Of a stretch of 64,000 nt of DNA, positions 9,861 to 17,367 are shown one piece after another. Made by a program: the position numbers and the translations under genes. Positions within the stretch are counted from its first letter, which is position 1. Each line of letters opens with the position of its first letter. Location: assembly GCA_015654635.1 (NCBI GenBank), contig JAATGP010000035.1, positions 166,557 through 230,556 of the forward strand, written 5' to 3'. The notes under the pieces were generated by a model, which had not been told where the DNA came from, did not search any database, and saw only the letters and a program-made list of their open reading frames with translations. Source of the DNA: Alphaproteobacteria bacterium. GTDB taxonomy: Bacteria > Pseudomonadota > Alphaproteobacteria > Micropepsales > Micropepsaceae.

Positions 9861-12125
9861 ATGAGTATCCGTCGTCCGCTCTCAGGCCCGATTGGTTTTA
9901 ACGCGCAGCATTCGCCGATGGGCGCTTTCATGAGCTTCACCTGCGGCAACCCCGGCACCAAAGGCGGTATCGGCCTGCAAATCGGTCAGCCTGCCGATCA
10001 GGAAGTCTTCATCGGCGTGATCGATGGTGACCGTTATGCCGATGCCACGCTGAAGTGCCTGCCCTTTTATGTCGGTGCCGCCAGCAATGCCGCCGAGGCC
10101 TTCATGGTCGAACAGGCGGGTCCCCAGGAAGCCAATGTGCGCCCCGATGCCGAGCCCTTCGCGCCGGCTGAGATCAAACGTTCCTACAATTGGGCCAGCG
10201 ATACCTGGACGGCTGGCGATCTGTCCTTCTCCGTTTTCACGCCCTTCGGACCTATTCCCGATCCGGCCAAGGCGCCCGACCGCGAGATGCGCGACGCCCT
10301 TCGCCCGGGCATTGTGGCGCAACTCATCATTGACAACACCAAGGGGGCCAAGCCCAAGACGGGTATCTTCGCCCTTAATCATTCCCGCCCCGGCCCGCGC
10401 ATGATCGAAGATGATCTCGGCGGCTCGGCGCGCGTGGGCTTTGCCTTTCGCAGAGAAGCCGGCGTGGCGGGCGAAGTGGTCGATATTACCGGTGCCGCCA
10501 AGGCCGATAAGCCGCATGCTTTTGGTTTCATGCGCTGGTCGGCGACCGACGGCATCCGCGAAAAGCACAACCCCGTGCATCTGCTCGGCTCCTGCCCTGG
10601 CATCGGTTTCGAAGTGCCGCCAGGCAAGCGCTATGCGCTGACCCTCGCCATCGGGTCCTATCTGGAATCCCCGGTCACTACGGGCCTCGACGGCAAGTAT
10701 CTGTATACGCGCTATTTCAACGGTCTGAACGACGTCTTGCGCGCGACACTGGACGTCGCGGGTAAGGTGATCGAACAAGCCGATGCGCTGGATGAAAAGC
10801 TGGAAAGCTCGGCGCTGTCCGACGACCAGAAGTTCCTGATCGCGCACGCGACCCACAGTTATTACGGTTCGACACAGATGCTTGAAATCGATAAGCAGCC
10901 ATTCTGGGTCGTTAACGAAGGTGAATATTGCATGATGAACACGCTCGACCTCTCGGTCGACCATGTGTTCTGGGAACTCGATCACAATCCTTGGGTGGTC
11001 AAAAACCTGCTCGACAATTTTGTCGCCCGCTACAGCTACACCGACGAGGTCAAAATCTATAAGGCCGAGGCTGCCGCAGCGCATAGCCTTGAGCATGATC
11101 CCAGCCAGCCGCCGCTGGCACCCGATGCGGCCCAGCTGTCGCGGCCCTATGGGACGGCGCCGGGCGGACTTTCTTTCTGCCATGATATGGGCGCCCACAA
11201 TAACTTTTCGCCCAAGGGCCGCTCCTCCTATGAGTTGGCGAATCTGACATCGACCTTCAGCTATATGACGGTCGAACAGCTTTGCAATTGGACGCTGACT
11301 GCGGGTTGCTATCTCGCCAAGACGCATGACACCGCCTGGCTCAAGAAAAGCAAGAAGGTAGTCGAGCAATGCCTGGAGAGCATGATCAACCGCGGTGGTG
11401 AAACCGGCTTTGCCCAATACGATTCGACAAAGACGGCGGGCGGTCAGGAAATCACCACCTACGACAGCCTCGACCACAGCCTCGCTCAGACCCGCAACAA
11501 CGTCTACATGGCGGTGAAGTGTTGGGCGAGCTATCGCACTCTGGCGCTCATGTTCCGCGATCTCGGGGACAAGAAGGCCGCGGCACGTTGCCAGGAATTG
11601 GCGGAGAGGGTCGCCGGTGTCGTTGCCGATCAAGCCGTGGATGGCGTGCTTCCCGCCATCTTCGAGAAGGACAATCCGGGCTATCATTCCCGCATCCTTC
11701 CGGCAGTCGAAGGCTGCGTCTATCCGCTTTACTATGCCGAGACCGGTTATGCCGGAATCTCAGCGGCTGAGGTTTATGCTAGCGCCGCCGAAAAGCGCAT
11801 GTACGACGCGCTGAAGACGCACACCAAGACCCTTCTGCTCGATCCGGAGGCGCGCAGTGTGTTCGCCGATGGCGGCATCAAACTCTCGTCCACGTCCAAC
11901 AATTCCTGGATGAGCAAGATCGCCATCTTTATGCATGTGACGCGCAAAGTGTTCGGTCTCGATGCCGATGTGGCGGAGGTCTTCAAGAAGGCCGATGCGG
12001 CGCACACGACTTGGCAGACCGTCGGTAGTGCCTATTGGGCCTGCTCGGACCAGATCGTCTCGGGCGAAGGCAAGGCCAGCCGCTATTATCCGCGCATCAT
12101 CACCAGCGCGCTTTGGCTTAGTTAA
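9861..12125 (+). CDS. GH52 beta-xylosidase, cytoplasmic
   Basis: A 754-residue glycoside hydrolase family 52 enzyme, a retaining exo-beta-xylosidase that releases xylose from xylooligosaccharides. It aligns along its length with the Geobacillus XynB2 type: FNAQHSPMGAFMSFTCG at the start, DTWTAGDLSFSVF, the nucleophile region WVVNEGEYCMMNT (glutamates 353/355), the acid/base region ITTYDSLDHSLAQTRNN (aspartates 535/538), SSTSNNSWMSKI and RYYPRIITSALWL at the end. It has no signal peptide, so it acts on imported oligosaccharides, matching the upstream symporter. It has an insertion of some tens of residues around residues 395-430 relative to my memory of the Bacillus enzyme. GH52 is a small family known mostly from Firmicutes, so its presence here is noteworthy. 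Confidence 0.93.
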   Translation: MSIRRPLSGPIGFNAQHSPMGAFMSFTCGNPGTKGGIGLQIGQPADQEVFIGVIDGDRYADATLKCLPFYVGAASNAAEAFMVEQAGPQEANVRPDAEPFAPAEIKRSYNWASDTWTAGDLSFSVFTPFGPIPDPAKAPDREMRDALRPGIVAQLIIDNTKGAKPKTGIFALNHSRPGPRMIEDDLGGSARVGFAFRREAGVAGEVVDITGAAKADKPHAFGFMRWSATDGIREKHNPVHLLGSCPGIGFEVPPGKRYALTLAIGSYLESPVTTGLDGKYLYTRYFNGLNDVLRATLDVAGKVIEQADALDEKLESSALSDDQKFLIAHATHSYYGSTQMLEIDKQPFWVVNEGEYCMMNTLDLSVDHVFWELDHNPWVVKNLLDNFVARYSYTDEVKIYKAEAAAAHSLEHDPSQPPLAPDAAQLSRPYGTAPGGLSFCHDMGAHNNFSPKGRSSYELANLTSTFSYMTVEQLCNWTLTAGCYLAKTHDTAWLKKSKKVVEQCLESMINRGGETGFAQYDSTKTAGGQEITTYDSLDHSLAQTRNNVYMAVKCWASYRTLALMFRDLGDKKAAARCQELAERVAGVVADQAVDGVLPAIFEKDNPGYHSRILPAVEGCVYPLYYAETGYAGISAAEVYASAAEKRMYDALKTHTKTLLLDPEARSVFADGGIKLSSTSNNSWMSKIAIFMHVTRKVFGLDADVAEVFKKADAAHTTWQTVGSAYWACSDQIVSGEGKASRYYPRIITSALWLS

Positions 12126-12152
12126 GACTCGCGTGTCTTAAAGAGTGAACGG

Positions 12153-12178
12153 AACGGTCGGGCGAAAATCCGGCCGTT
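12153..12178 (+). other. Intercistronic stem-loop between GH52 and GH10 genes
   Basis: AACGGTCGG (12153-12161) pairs with CCGGCCGTT (12170-12178), with one G-U pair and loop GCGAAAAT. It is followed by TCGTC, not a T run. It lies 25 bp before the xylanase start and could protect or delimit the xylanase message. Confidence 0.5.
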
Positions 12179-12202
12179 TCGTCTATCTGGAGGGAGAAAA
12201 CG

Positions 12203-13315
12203 ATGAAACTGAAAACAATGCTGATCGGCTTGGCCGCTGCAGCGGTCATCAGCACTCCAGCCATGGCGGTTGGCGGCTTGAAGGACGCTTATAAAGACGC
12301 CTTTGTCATAGGCGCGGCGCTCAATAGCGGCGAGATCATGGGCAACAACAAGCTCGCCGATGCCATTGTCGCCAAGCATTTCAATTCCATCTCGCCTGAA
12401 AACGACCTGAAATGGGAGAATATTCAACCGGGGCCAGAGCGCTACAATTTCACGGTGCCGGACGCCTATGTGGCTCTCGGCGAGAAGAACCACTTCTATA
12501 CAGTGGGCCATGTGCTGGTCTGGCATAGCCAGACGCCGAGCTGGGTCTTCGAAGGTAAGAATGGCGGCCCCGCCACCAAAGAAGAACTGCTGGCGCGCCT
12601 GAAGGATCACATCTTTACTGTGGTCGGCCGCTACAAGGGCAAGATCAAATCTTGGGATGTGGTCAACGAAGTGGTGGGCGATGATGGCAAGATGCGCCAG
12701 TCGCCCTGGTACAAGATCGGCGGCGAAGAACTCTTCGTCAAAGCTTTTCAATGGGCACACGAAGCCGATCCAGCCGCCGAACTCACTTATAACGACTACA
12801 ATATCGAAAACCCCAACAAACGTGCCGAAGCTTTGGCTTTCGTCAAGCGCATGAAGGCGGCGGGCGCGCCCATCACCCAAGTCGGCATCCAGGGCCATTA
12901 CACCCTGGATGTGCCGGACCTAAAGCTGCTCGACGACACGATCAGCGATTTCGCCAAGCTCGGCGTCAAGATCGCTATTACCGAACTGGATATCGACGTG
13001 CTGCCGCGTCCCAATCTGGGCGCCACGGCAGACGTCGCCGTGCATCTGGCCGAAGATCCCAAGCTCAATCCTTATGTTCACGGTTTGCCGGAAGCAGTGC
13101 AGCAGAAACTGGCCGAACGCTATGCCACAGTGTTCGCCATCTGCCTCAAGCATAAGGACGTTATTACCCGTGTCACCCTTTGGGGTGTGACCGATGCCGA
13201 TACTTGGCATAATGGCTGGCCGATCCCGAACCGTACCGCCCATTCGCTGCTGTTCGATCGTGCCGGCAATGCCAAACCTGCCGTAGACGCCATCATTGCG
13301 GTGGCGCAGCACTAA
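12203..13315 (+). CDS. GH10 endo-beta-1,4-xylanase, Sec-exported
   Basis: A 370-residue retaining xylanase of glycoside hydrolase family 10. A Sec signal peptide (about residues 1-24, ending PAMA) sends it to the periplasm or outside. The catalytic set is complete: ENDLKWENIQ, canonical VWHSQTPSWV at the -1 subsite, acid/base E156 in WDVVNEVV, GIQGH, nucleophile E261 in ITELDID, and WGVTDADTWHN. It has only the catalytic domain, no carbohydrate-binding module. RBS GGAGGGAG lies at 12189-12196. It is third in the symporter-GH52 operon. Its last 23 bp overlap, in convergent orientation, the end of the CE15 esterase gene. Confidence 0.95.
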   Translation: MKLKTMLIGLAAAAVISTPAMAVGGLKDAYKDAFVIGAALNSGEIMGNNKLADAIVAKHFNSISPENDLKWENIQPGPERYNFTVPDAYVALGEKNHFYTVGHVLVWHSQTPSWVFEGKNGGPATKEELLARLKDHIFTVVGRYKGKIKSWDVVNEVVGDDGKMRQSPWYKIGGEELFVKAFQWAHEADPAAELTYNDYNIENPNKRAEALAFVKRMKAAGAPITQVGIQGHYTLDVPDLKLLDDTISDFAKLGVKIAITELDIDVLPRPNLGATADVAVHLAEDPKLNPYVHGLPEAVQQKLAERYATVFAICLKHKDVITRVTLWGVTDADTWHNGWPIPNRTAHSLLFDRAGNAKPAVDAIIAVAQH

Positions 13316-14597
13316 AGCGTGTCTTGGCGAAGCTGATGAAAGTGGCCCAATTGGGCTGTGGCGTATGGCCGAAGGGATGCTGGCGAAAGCCAAGTGCTCC
13401 TTCGGTCAAAGCCGTTCCGAGAGGCGGAAATTGGTCCGTGCCGAGATCTTTTTCGCCGAGCAGGCGATAGACCGGGCCCGCCGCAACGGCCGCCAGGAAC
13501 ATGCCGCGCGGATCGACCCAGCCGTCTCCCGCCTCTCTGGTACCGCTGCCGATGAAGACTGGGCGCGGCGCACAGAGCGCGATCAATTCATGCGCATCGA
13601 TGGGAAGATCACGCGCCGTTTTGGGCCCGCCATAGCGCAGGAAGTTTCCCGCCATCCAGTGATATTCGCCTTCGCCGGTGAGATTTTCGAGGCGTTCGCC
13701 GAAATCGCGGCGCCACAACTTGGCCCCGCCAGCGCCCGATGAACTGATAAACCCAACCGCAATACGAGGCTCGTACGCCATCGCCACCAGCGCCGCCTTG
13801 CCATAACGCGAATGCCCGGCGATGGCGATGTGTTTGCCATCGACACGAGGATCGGTCAGCAAATCGTCTATGGCCCTGCTGGTGCCCCAGGCCCAGGCGC
13901 GCAAGGCGCCCCATTGCTCAGGCGAGCGCGGGGCCCCTTTATTGGCAAGACCGATAATGCCTTCGCGCAGCTTATGGGGATCATCGGGCTGGATCGTGGT
14001 GGGGATGAGTTCGGCATAGCCCCAGCCAGCGGCCAGAACTTGCTCGCGCCAATCCGGCCCTTGGCCCTCGGGAATGGGCGCGTTCGCCCCTTTGCCAGTC
14101 CAGGACAAAACGATCACCACAGGAACTGGGCCCTTGGCGCCCACGGGCAAGGTCAAATCCATGGCGATGTCGACAGGCAACGGAGCGGCCCGATTGCCGA
14201 CATGGCCGATGCGATGCTCAGTGGTGGCCGTCATGCCGCGGGGCACCGGCGTCTGATGCTCCCAATGAACCGCCGGCAGGTTTGGTGGCATCCGCCCGTA
14301 AACCTCGTCGTCGAACGATGTTACAATCTCGGGGCGCCGCTTTTGCCACCATGCGTCCCTGGTTGTGACCGGCGCTCCGTTCGCCCGCAAAAGGGGATCG
14401 GGCAGCGGGAGCGTGCTGGCGCGAGCCTCGTCATAATTGGCGGCATTGGACGCGGCGGGGTTCATGCCGTCTGCACCCGGCCGCATCGCCGTGATATGCA
14501 GGGTTTCGAGCATGCGCTGGTAATCGGATGGTTCGGCGGCCGCTGCGGTGGCGAAAACGATCAAAAAGCCGAGAGCACAGTATCCAGAGCGTCCCAT
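13293..14597 (-). CDS. CE15 glucuronoyl methylesterase-like alpha/beta hydrolase, secreted
   Basis: A 434-residue secreted hydrolase of carbohydrate esterase family 15, which cleaves ester bonds between glucuronic acid side chains of xylan and lignin alcohols (or methyl esters). The start at 14597 gives a signal peptide (MGRSGYCALGFLIVFATAAAA). The nucleophile elbow is GHSRYGK, serine 263. The downstream block SSSGAGGAKLWRRDFGE and the His motif PFGHTPQPNW (H411) fit bacterial CE15 members. An upstream extension to 14789 would cross the operator and is not believed. The gene is divergent from the Tat GH10 operon, shares the operator at 14633 and overlaps the first GH10 gene by 23 bp tail to tail. 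Confidence 0.88.
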   Translation of the reverse strand: MGRSGYCALGFLIVFATAAAAEPSDYQRMLETLHITAMRPGADGMNPAASNAANYDEARASTLPLPDPLLRANGAPVTTRDAWWQKRRPEIVTSFDDEVYGRMPPNLPAVHWEHQTPVPRGMTATTEHRIGHVGNRAAPLPVDIAMDLTLPVGAKGPVPVVIVLSWTGKGANAPIPEGQGPDWREQVLAAGWGYAELIPTTIQPDDPHKLREGIIGLANKGAPRSPEQWGALRAWAWGTSRAIDDLLTDPRVDGKHIAIAGHSRYGKAALVAMAYEPRIAVGFISSSGAGGAKLWRRDFGERLENLTGEGEYHWMAGNFLRYGGPKTARDLPIDAHELIALCAPRPVFIGSGTREAGDGWVDPRGMFLAAVAAGPVYRLLGEKDLGTDQFPPLGTALTEGALGFRQHPFGHTPQPNWATFISFAKTRFSAAPPQ

Positions 14598-14632
14598 GTG
14601 TCCGTCCGTCCGTTGAGCCCAAGCAGTTTCGG

Positions 14633-14646
14633 TGATAACGCTAACA
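14633..14646. promoter_or_regulatory. XylR-like operator, site 2
   Basis: TGATAACGCTAACA, identical over 14 bp to site 1 at 8216. It sits between the divergent CE15 gene (start 14597) and GH10 operon (start 14766), so one repressor could govern both. An 8-bp inverted repeat, AGCAGTTT (14622-14629) and AAACTGCT (14651-14658), surrounds it almost concentrically. Confidence 0.75.
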
Positions 14647-14765
14647 ACGTAAACTGCTCCGCAGCAGCAAAAAATATAAGCGGTCCGGGAGGCGAACACC
14701 ATGATTGGGCAAAGCGTCCCAATCCAAGACCGATTCCCGAAACGCAGCAAGAAAGGAACATCGCG

Positions 14766-15980
14766 ATGAACGATATCTCGCGCCGTCACTGTGTCGCCAT
14801 CGGTCTCGCTGGGGCGGCCAGCCTTGTCATTCCCGAGGCGCTCGCGGCTCCTGCAAAGCGCGCCGGAACCGCACCGGGCTCGCTCAATGCCATCGCCAAA
14901 AGCCGCGGGCTATTGTTTGGCTCATCCATCGGCGAAGCGGCCACAAAAGGCGAAATCGCCCTACTGCCGCCCAATATCCTGGCCCAACCACGGCGCAAGG
15001 CCTCTTTCGCGGATGCGAAAGTGCGCGCCCTTACCGTCGAGCAGTGCGGCATTATCGTGCCAGAAAACGAGCTGAAGTGGTATGCGGTGCGCCCCGATCC
15101 CAAAACCTATGATTTCAGCGGCGCCGATACGATCATCCATTTTGCTACCAAGAACGGCCTGCGCGTGCGCGGCCATAACCTGTTCTGGAATGCCATGCGC
15201 TGGACCCCGCAATGGGTCGCCGATTACGATTTCGGCTCACGTCCGGCGAGCACCGCCGAGAAGATGTTGCGCGACCACATCACCAAAGTCTGCAAGCGCT
15301 ATGGCAAGGCCATCTTCAGCTACGACGTGATCAACGAGACCATCGATTCCAAGACGGGCGAGCTCGAAGCGACGCCCTTCAGTAAGATCCTGGGTTATAA
15401 CGTACTCGATATTTGCTATCACGCGGCCAAGGAGGCGGCGCCTCATGCCGAACTCGTCTACAATGATTTTCCGAGTTGGGGGCCGGACGGCACCCATCGG
15501 GCGGCGATTGTAAAACTGCTCGAATATGCCAAGAAGAAGAACCTGCCGATCGATGCCTTGGGCGTCCAGGCCCATATCGGCTTCGGCGCCACGGGGGGCG
15601 GCCCGGGCACCGAGCGTGACGAAGTGGCGTGGCGCAAGTTCCTCGATGACGTGACCGCGATGGGCTATGGCCTTTTGATCTCGGAATTCGATATCAACGA
15701 CAAAACCGCACCCACCGATATCGCCGCGCGCGATCAGGCCGTGGCCGAACTCGGCAAGACCTGGCTCGACATCATGCTCAGCTATCCCGCGATGCGTTAT
15801 GTGATGGCTTGGGGGCTAGTCGATAAGTACTCCTGGCTGCAGGAGTTTATTCCGCGGGCGGACGGTCTGCCGCAGCGCTGTGCGCTTTACGACGACAACT
15901 ATATGCCAAAGCCGTTGCGTGATGCCTTTGCTGCCGCTTTTGCCGCCGCACCGGTACGTCCTGCCATCAAATATTCATGA
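14766..15980 (+). CDS. GH10 xylanase-like enzyme with Tat signal (paralogue 1)
   Basis: A 404-residue GH10 family protein. The N-terminus carries a twin-arginine signal (ISRRHCVAIGLAG, then a hydrophobic stretch and PEALAA), so it is probably exported folded. Acid/base E191 (YDVINETI) and nucleophile E307 (ISEFDIND) are present, as are PENELKWY and LGVQAH. The histidine of the usual LVWHSQ motif is replaced: the sequence reads NLFWNAMRW, with N142 in its place, so the -1 subsite is altered. RBS AAGGAA precedes ATG 14766. It heads an operon with a second such GH10, an oxidoreductase, an esterase-like lipoprotein and two GH67 enzymes. It likely acts on xylan or decorated xylooligosaccharides; exact specificity is unknown. 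Confidence 0.9.
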   Translation: MNDISRRHCVAIGLAGAASLVIPEALAAPAKRAGTAPGSLNAIAKSRGLLFGSSIGEAATKGEIALLPPNILAQPRRKASFADAKVRALTVEQCGIIVPENELKWYAVRPDPKTYDFSGADTIIHFATKNGLRVRGHNLFWNAMRWTPQWVADYDFGSRPASTAEKMLRDHITKVCKRYGKAIFSYDVINETIDSKTGELEATPFSKILGYNVLDICYHAAKEAAPHAELVYNDFPSWGPDGTHRAAIVKLLEYAKKKNLPIDALGVQAHIGFGATGGGPGTERDEVAWRKFLDDVTAMGYGLLISEFDINDKTAPTDIAARDQAVAELGKTWLDIMLSYPAMRYVMAWGLVDKYSWLQEFIPRADGLPQRCALYDDNYMPKPLRDAFAAAFAAAPVRPAIKYS

Positions 15981-16001
15981 GGTAAGCCTGCTTGACCTTT
16001 G

Positions 16002-16031
16002 CCGAACGGTGCCCGCAGCGGTACCGTTCGG
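16002..16031 (+). other. Intercistronic stem-loop between the two Tat-type GH10 genes
   Basis: Perfect 9-bp stem CCGAACGGT (16002-16010) with ACCGTTCGG (16023-16031) and a 12-nt loop. No T tract follows, and the next RBS (CGGAG, 16051-16055) is 20 bp further, so it should not stop transcription. It may mark an mRNA-processing point. Confidence 0.55.
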
Positions 16032-16061
16032 AATAGATACAGTTACGAACCGGAGTTGCCT

Positions 16062-17357
16062 ATGAGCCCCCAGAAGAGCGCCGAGACGAGCCCGCTATCA
16101 CGGCGCGACTGTCTCAATTGGGGTGTTGCTGCCGCGGCCCTGGGCGGACTTTCTTCCGAAGTGCTCGCGCAGTCCATGCATGAGAAGAAACACGGACGCG
16201 GCCATGTCCATCACCATGCCCATTATCCGGTGGCAGGCACAGATCCAGATTCCCTCAACGGTCTGGCCGTCGCCAAAGGGCTGGCCTTTGGCTCCTGCCT
16301 GGGAACCGCCGCCAAGACACCGTCCAAGCTCGCCAGCATGCAGCAATTCAATGCCGCGCTGGCTGGCTTCGACGATCCGCAGATGCGCGCGCTCTTCATC
16401 TCGCAATGCGGTATTCTGGTGCCGGAAAACGAATTGAAGTGGTACGCGCTGCGTGCCAACCCCAAGGGCTTTGATTTTTCCCGCGCCGATCAACTGCTGG
16501 CGTTTTGCGATCAGTATCAGCTCGCCATGCGCGGCCATACGCTGCTCTGGAACCGTTCGCGCTGGATGCCCGATTGGGTGGTCAATCACGATTTCGGTGC
16601 CAATCCTACGGCTGAAGCAGAGCGCATGCTGAAGCAGCATATTAAGACGGTGTGCCAGCGCTATGGCGACCGCATCTTCGCCTATGATGTCGTCAACGAG
16701 ACTATTGCGCCGGCGACTGGGGAATTCGAGGAATCGCCCTTCACGAAAATTCTGGGGCCGGAGGTGATTGACCTCTGCTTCCATGCTGCGCGGGAGGCCG
16801 CTCCCCGCGCCCAGCTCGTCTATAACGATTACATGAGCTGGGGCCCAAAGGATGCGTCCCACCGGGCCGGAGTCCTGAAGCTCTTGGAGCGTCTGAAGAA
16901 GAACAACGTGCCGATCGACGCCCTCGGCATCCAGGCGCACGTCGGCTCCAACGGCATGGGCACGGCGACAAGTCTTGTCGGCGACGCCGATCTTCCCGAA
17001 TGGAAGAAATTTCTCGACGCGGTGACGGGCATGGGCCTTGATCTCGTCGTCACCGAATTCGACGTCAACGACAAATATATCAATGGCACGCTGGCCGAAC
17101 GCGACCGCATGGTGGCCGATTATGCCAAGGCCTATCTCGACATCGTGCTCAGCTATCCGCAATGCCGTTACGTGATGGCTTGGGGCTTGTCGGATAAATA
17201 TTCCTGGCTGCAGCACACCGCGCCGCGCCCGGATGGTTTGCCCAAGCGCGTCCTGCCATATGATGATAAGCTTCAGCCCAAGCCGCTGCGCGAAGCCCTT
17301 GTACAAGCCTTTGCGGCAGCCCCCGCCCGTCCTCTTTTGCCGATGAAACCAGCTTAA
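16062..17357 (+). CDS. GH10 xylanase-like enzyme with Tat signal (paralogue 2)
   Basis: A 431-residue GH10 protein, clearly paralogous to the previous gene. It begins with a Tat-type leader (PLSRRDCLNWGVAAAALGG, ending VLAQ), followed by a histidine-rich stretch (EKKHGRGHVHHHAHYP). Acid/base E213 (YDVVNETI) and nucleophile E332 (VTEFDVND) are present; as in its paralogue, the -1 subsite histidine is replaced by asparagine (LLWNRSRW, N164). The start ATG follows CGGAG with 6-bp spacing. The oxidoreductase gene begins 10 bp after the stop, with its RBS overlapping that stop. The shared substitution suggests a distinct GH10 subgroup, perhaps suited to branched or short substrates. Confidence 0.9.
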   Translation: MSPQKSAETSPLSRRDCLNWGVAAAALGGLSSEVLAQSMHEKKHGRGHVHHHAHYPVAGTDPDSLNGLAVAKGLAFGSCLGTAAKTPSKLASMQQFNAALAGFDDPQMRALFISQCGILVPENELKWYALRANPKGFDFSRADQLLAFCDQYQLAMRGHTLLWNRSRWMPDWVVNHDFGANPTAEAERMLKQHIKTVCQRYGDRIFAYDVVNETIAPATGEFEESPFTKILGPEVIDLCFHAAREAAPRAQLVYNDYMSWGPKDASHRAGVLKLLERLKKNNVPIDALGIQAHVGSNGMGTATSLVGDADLPEWKKFLDAVTGMGLDLVVTEFDVNDKYINGTLAERDRMVADYAKAYLDIVLSYPQCRYVMAWGLSDKYSWLQHTAPRPDGLPKRVLPYDDKLQPKPLREALVQAFAAAPARPLLPMKPA

Positions 17358-17367
17358 GGAGAAGACC

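Noticed and set aside
9882..11687. A 601-codon open frame on the minus strand opposite the GH52 gene
   Set aside because: Composition of an antisense frame; the plus-strand protein matches GH52 end to end.
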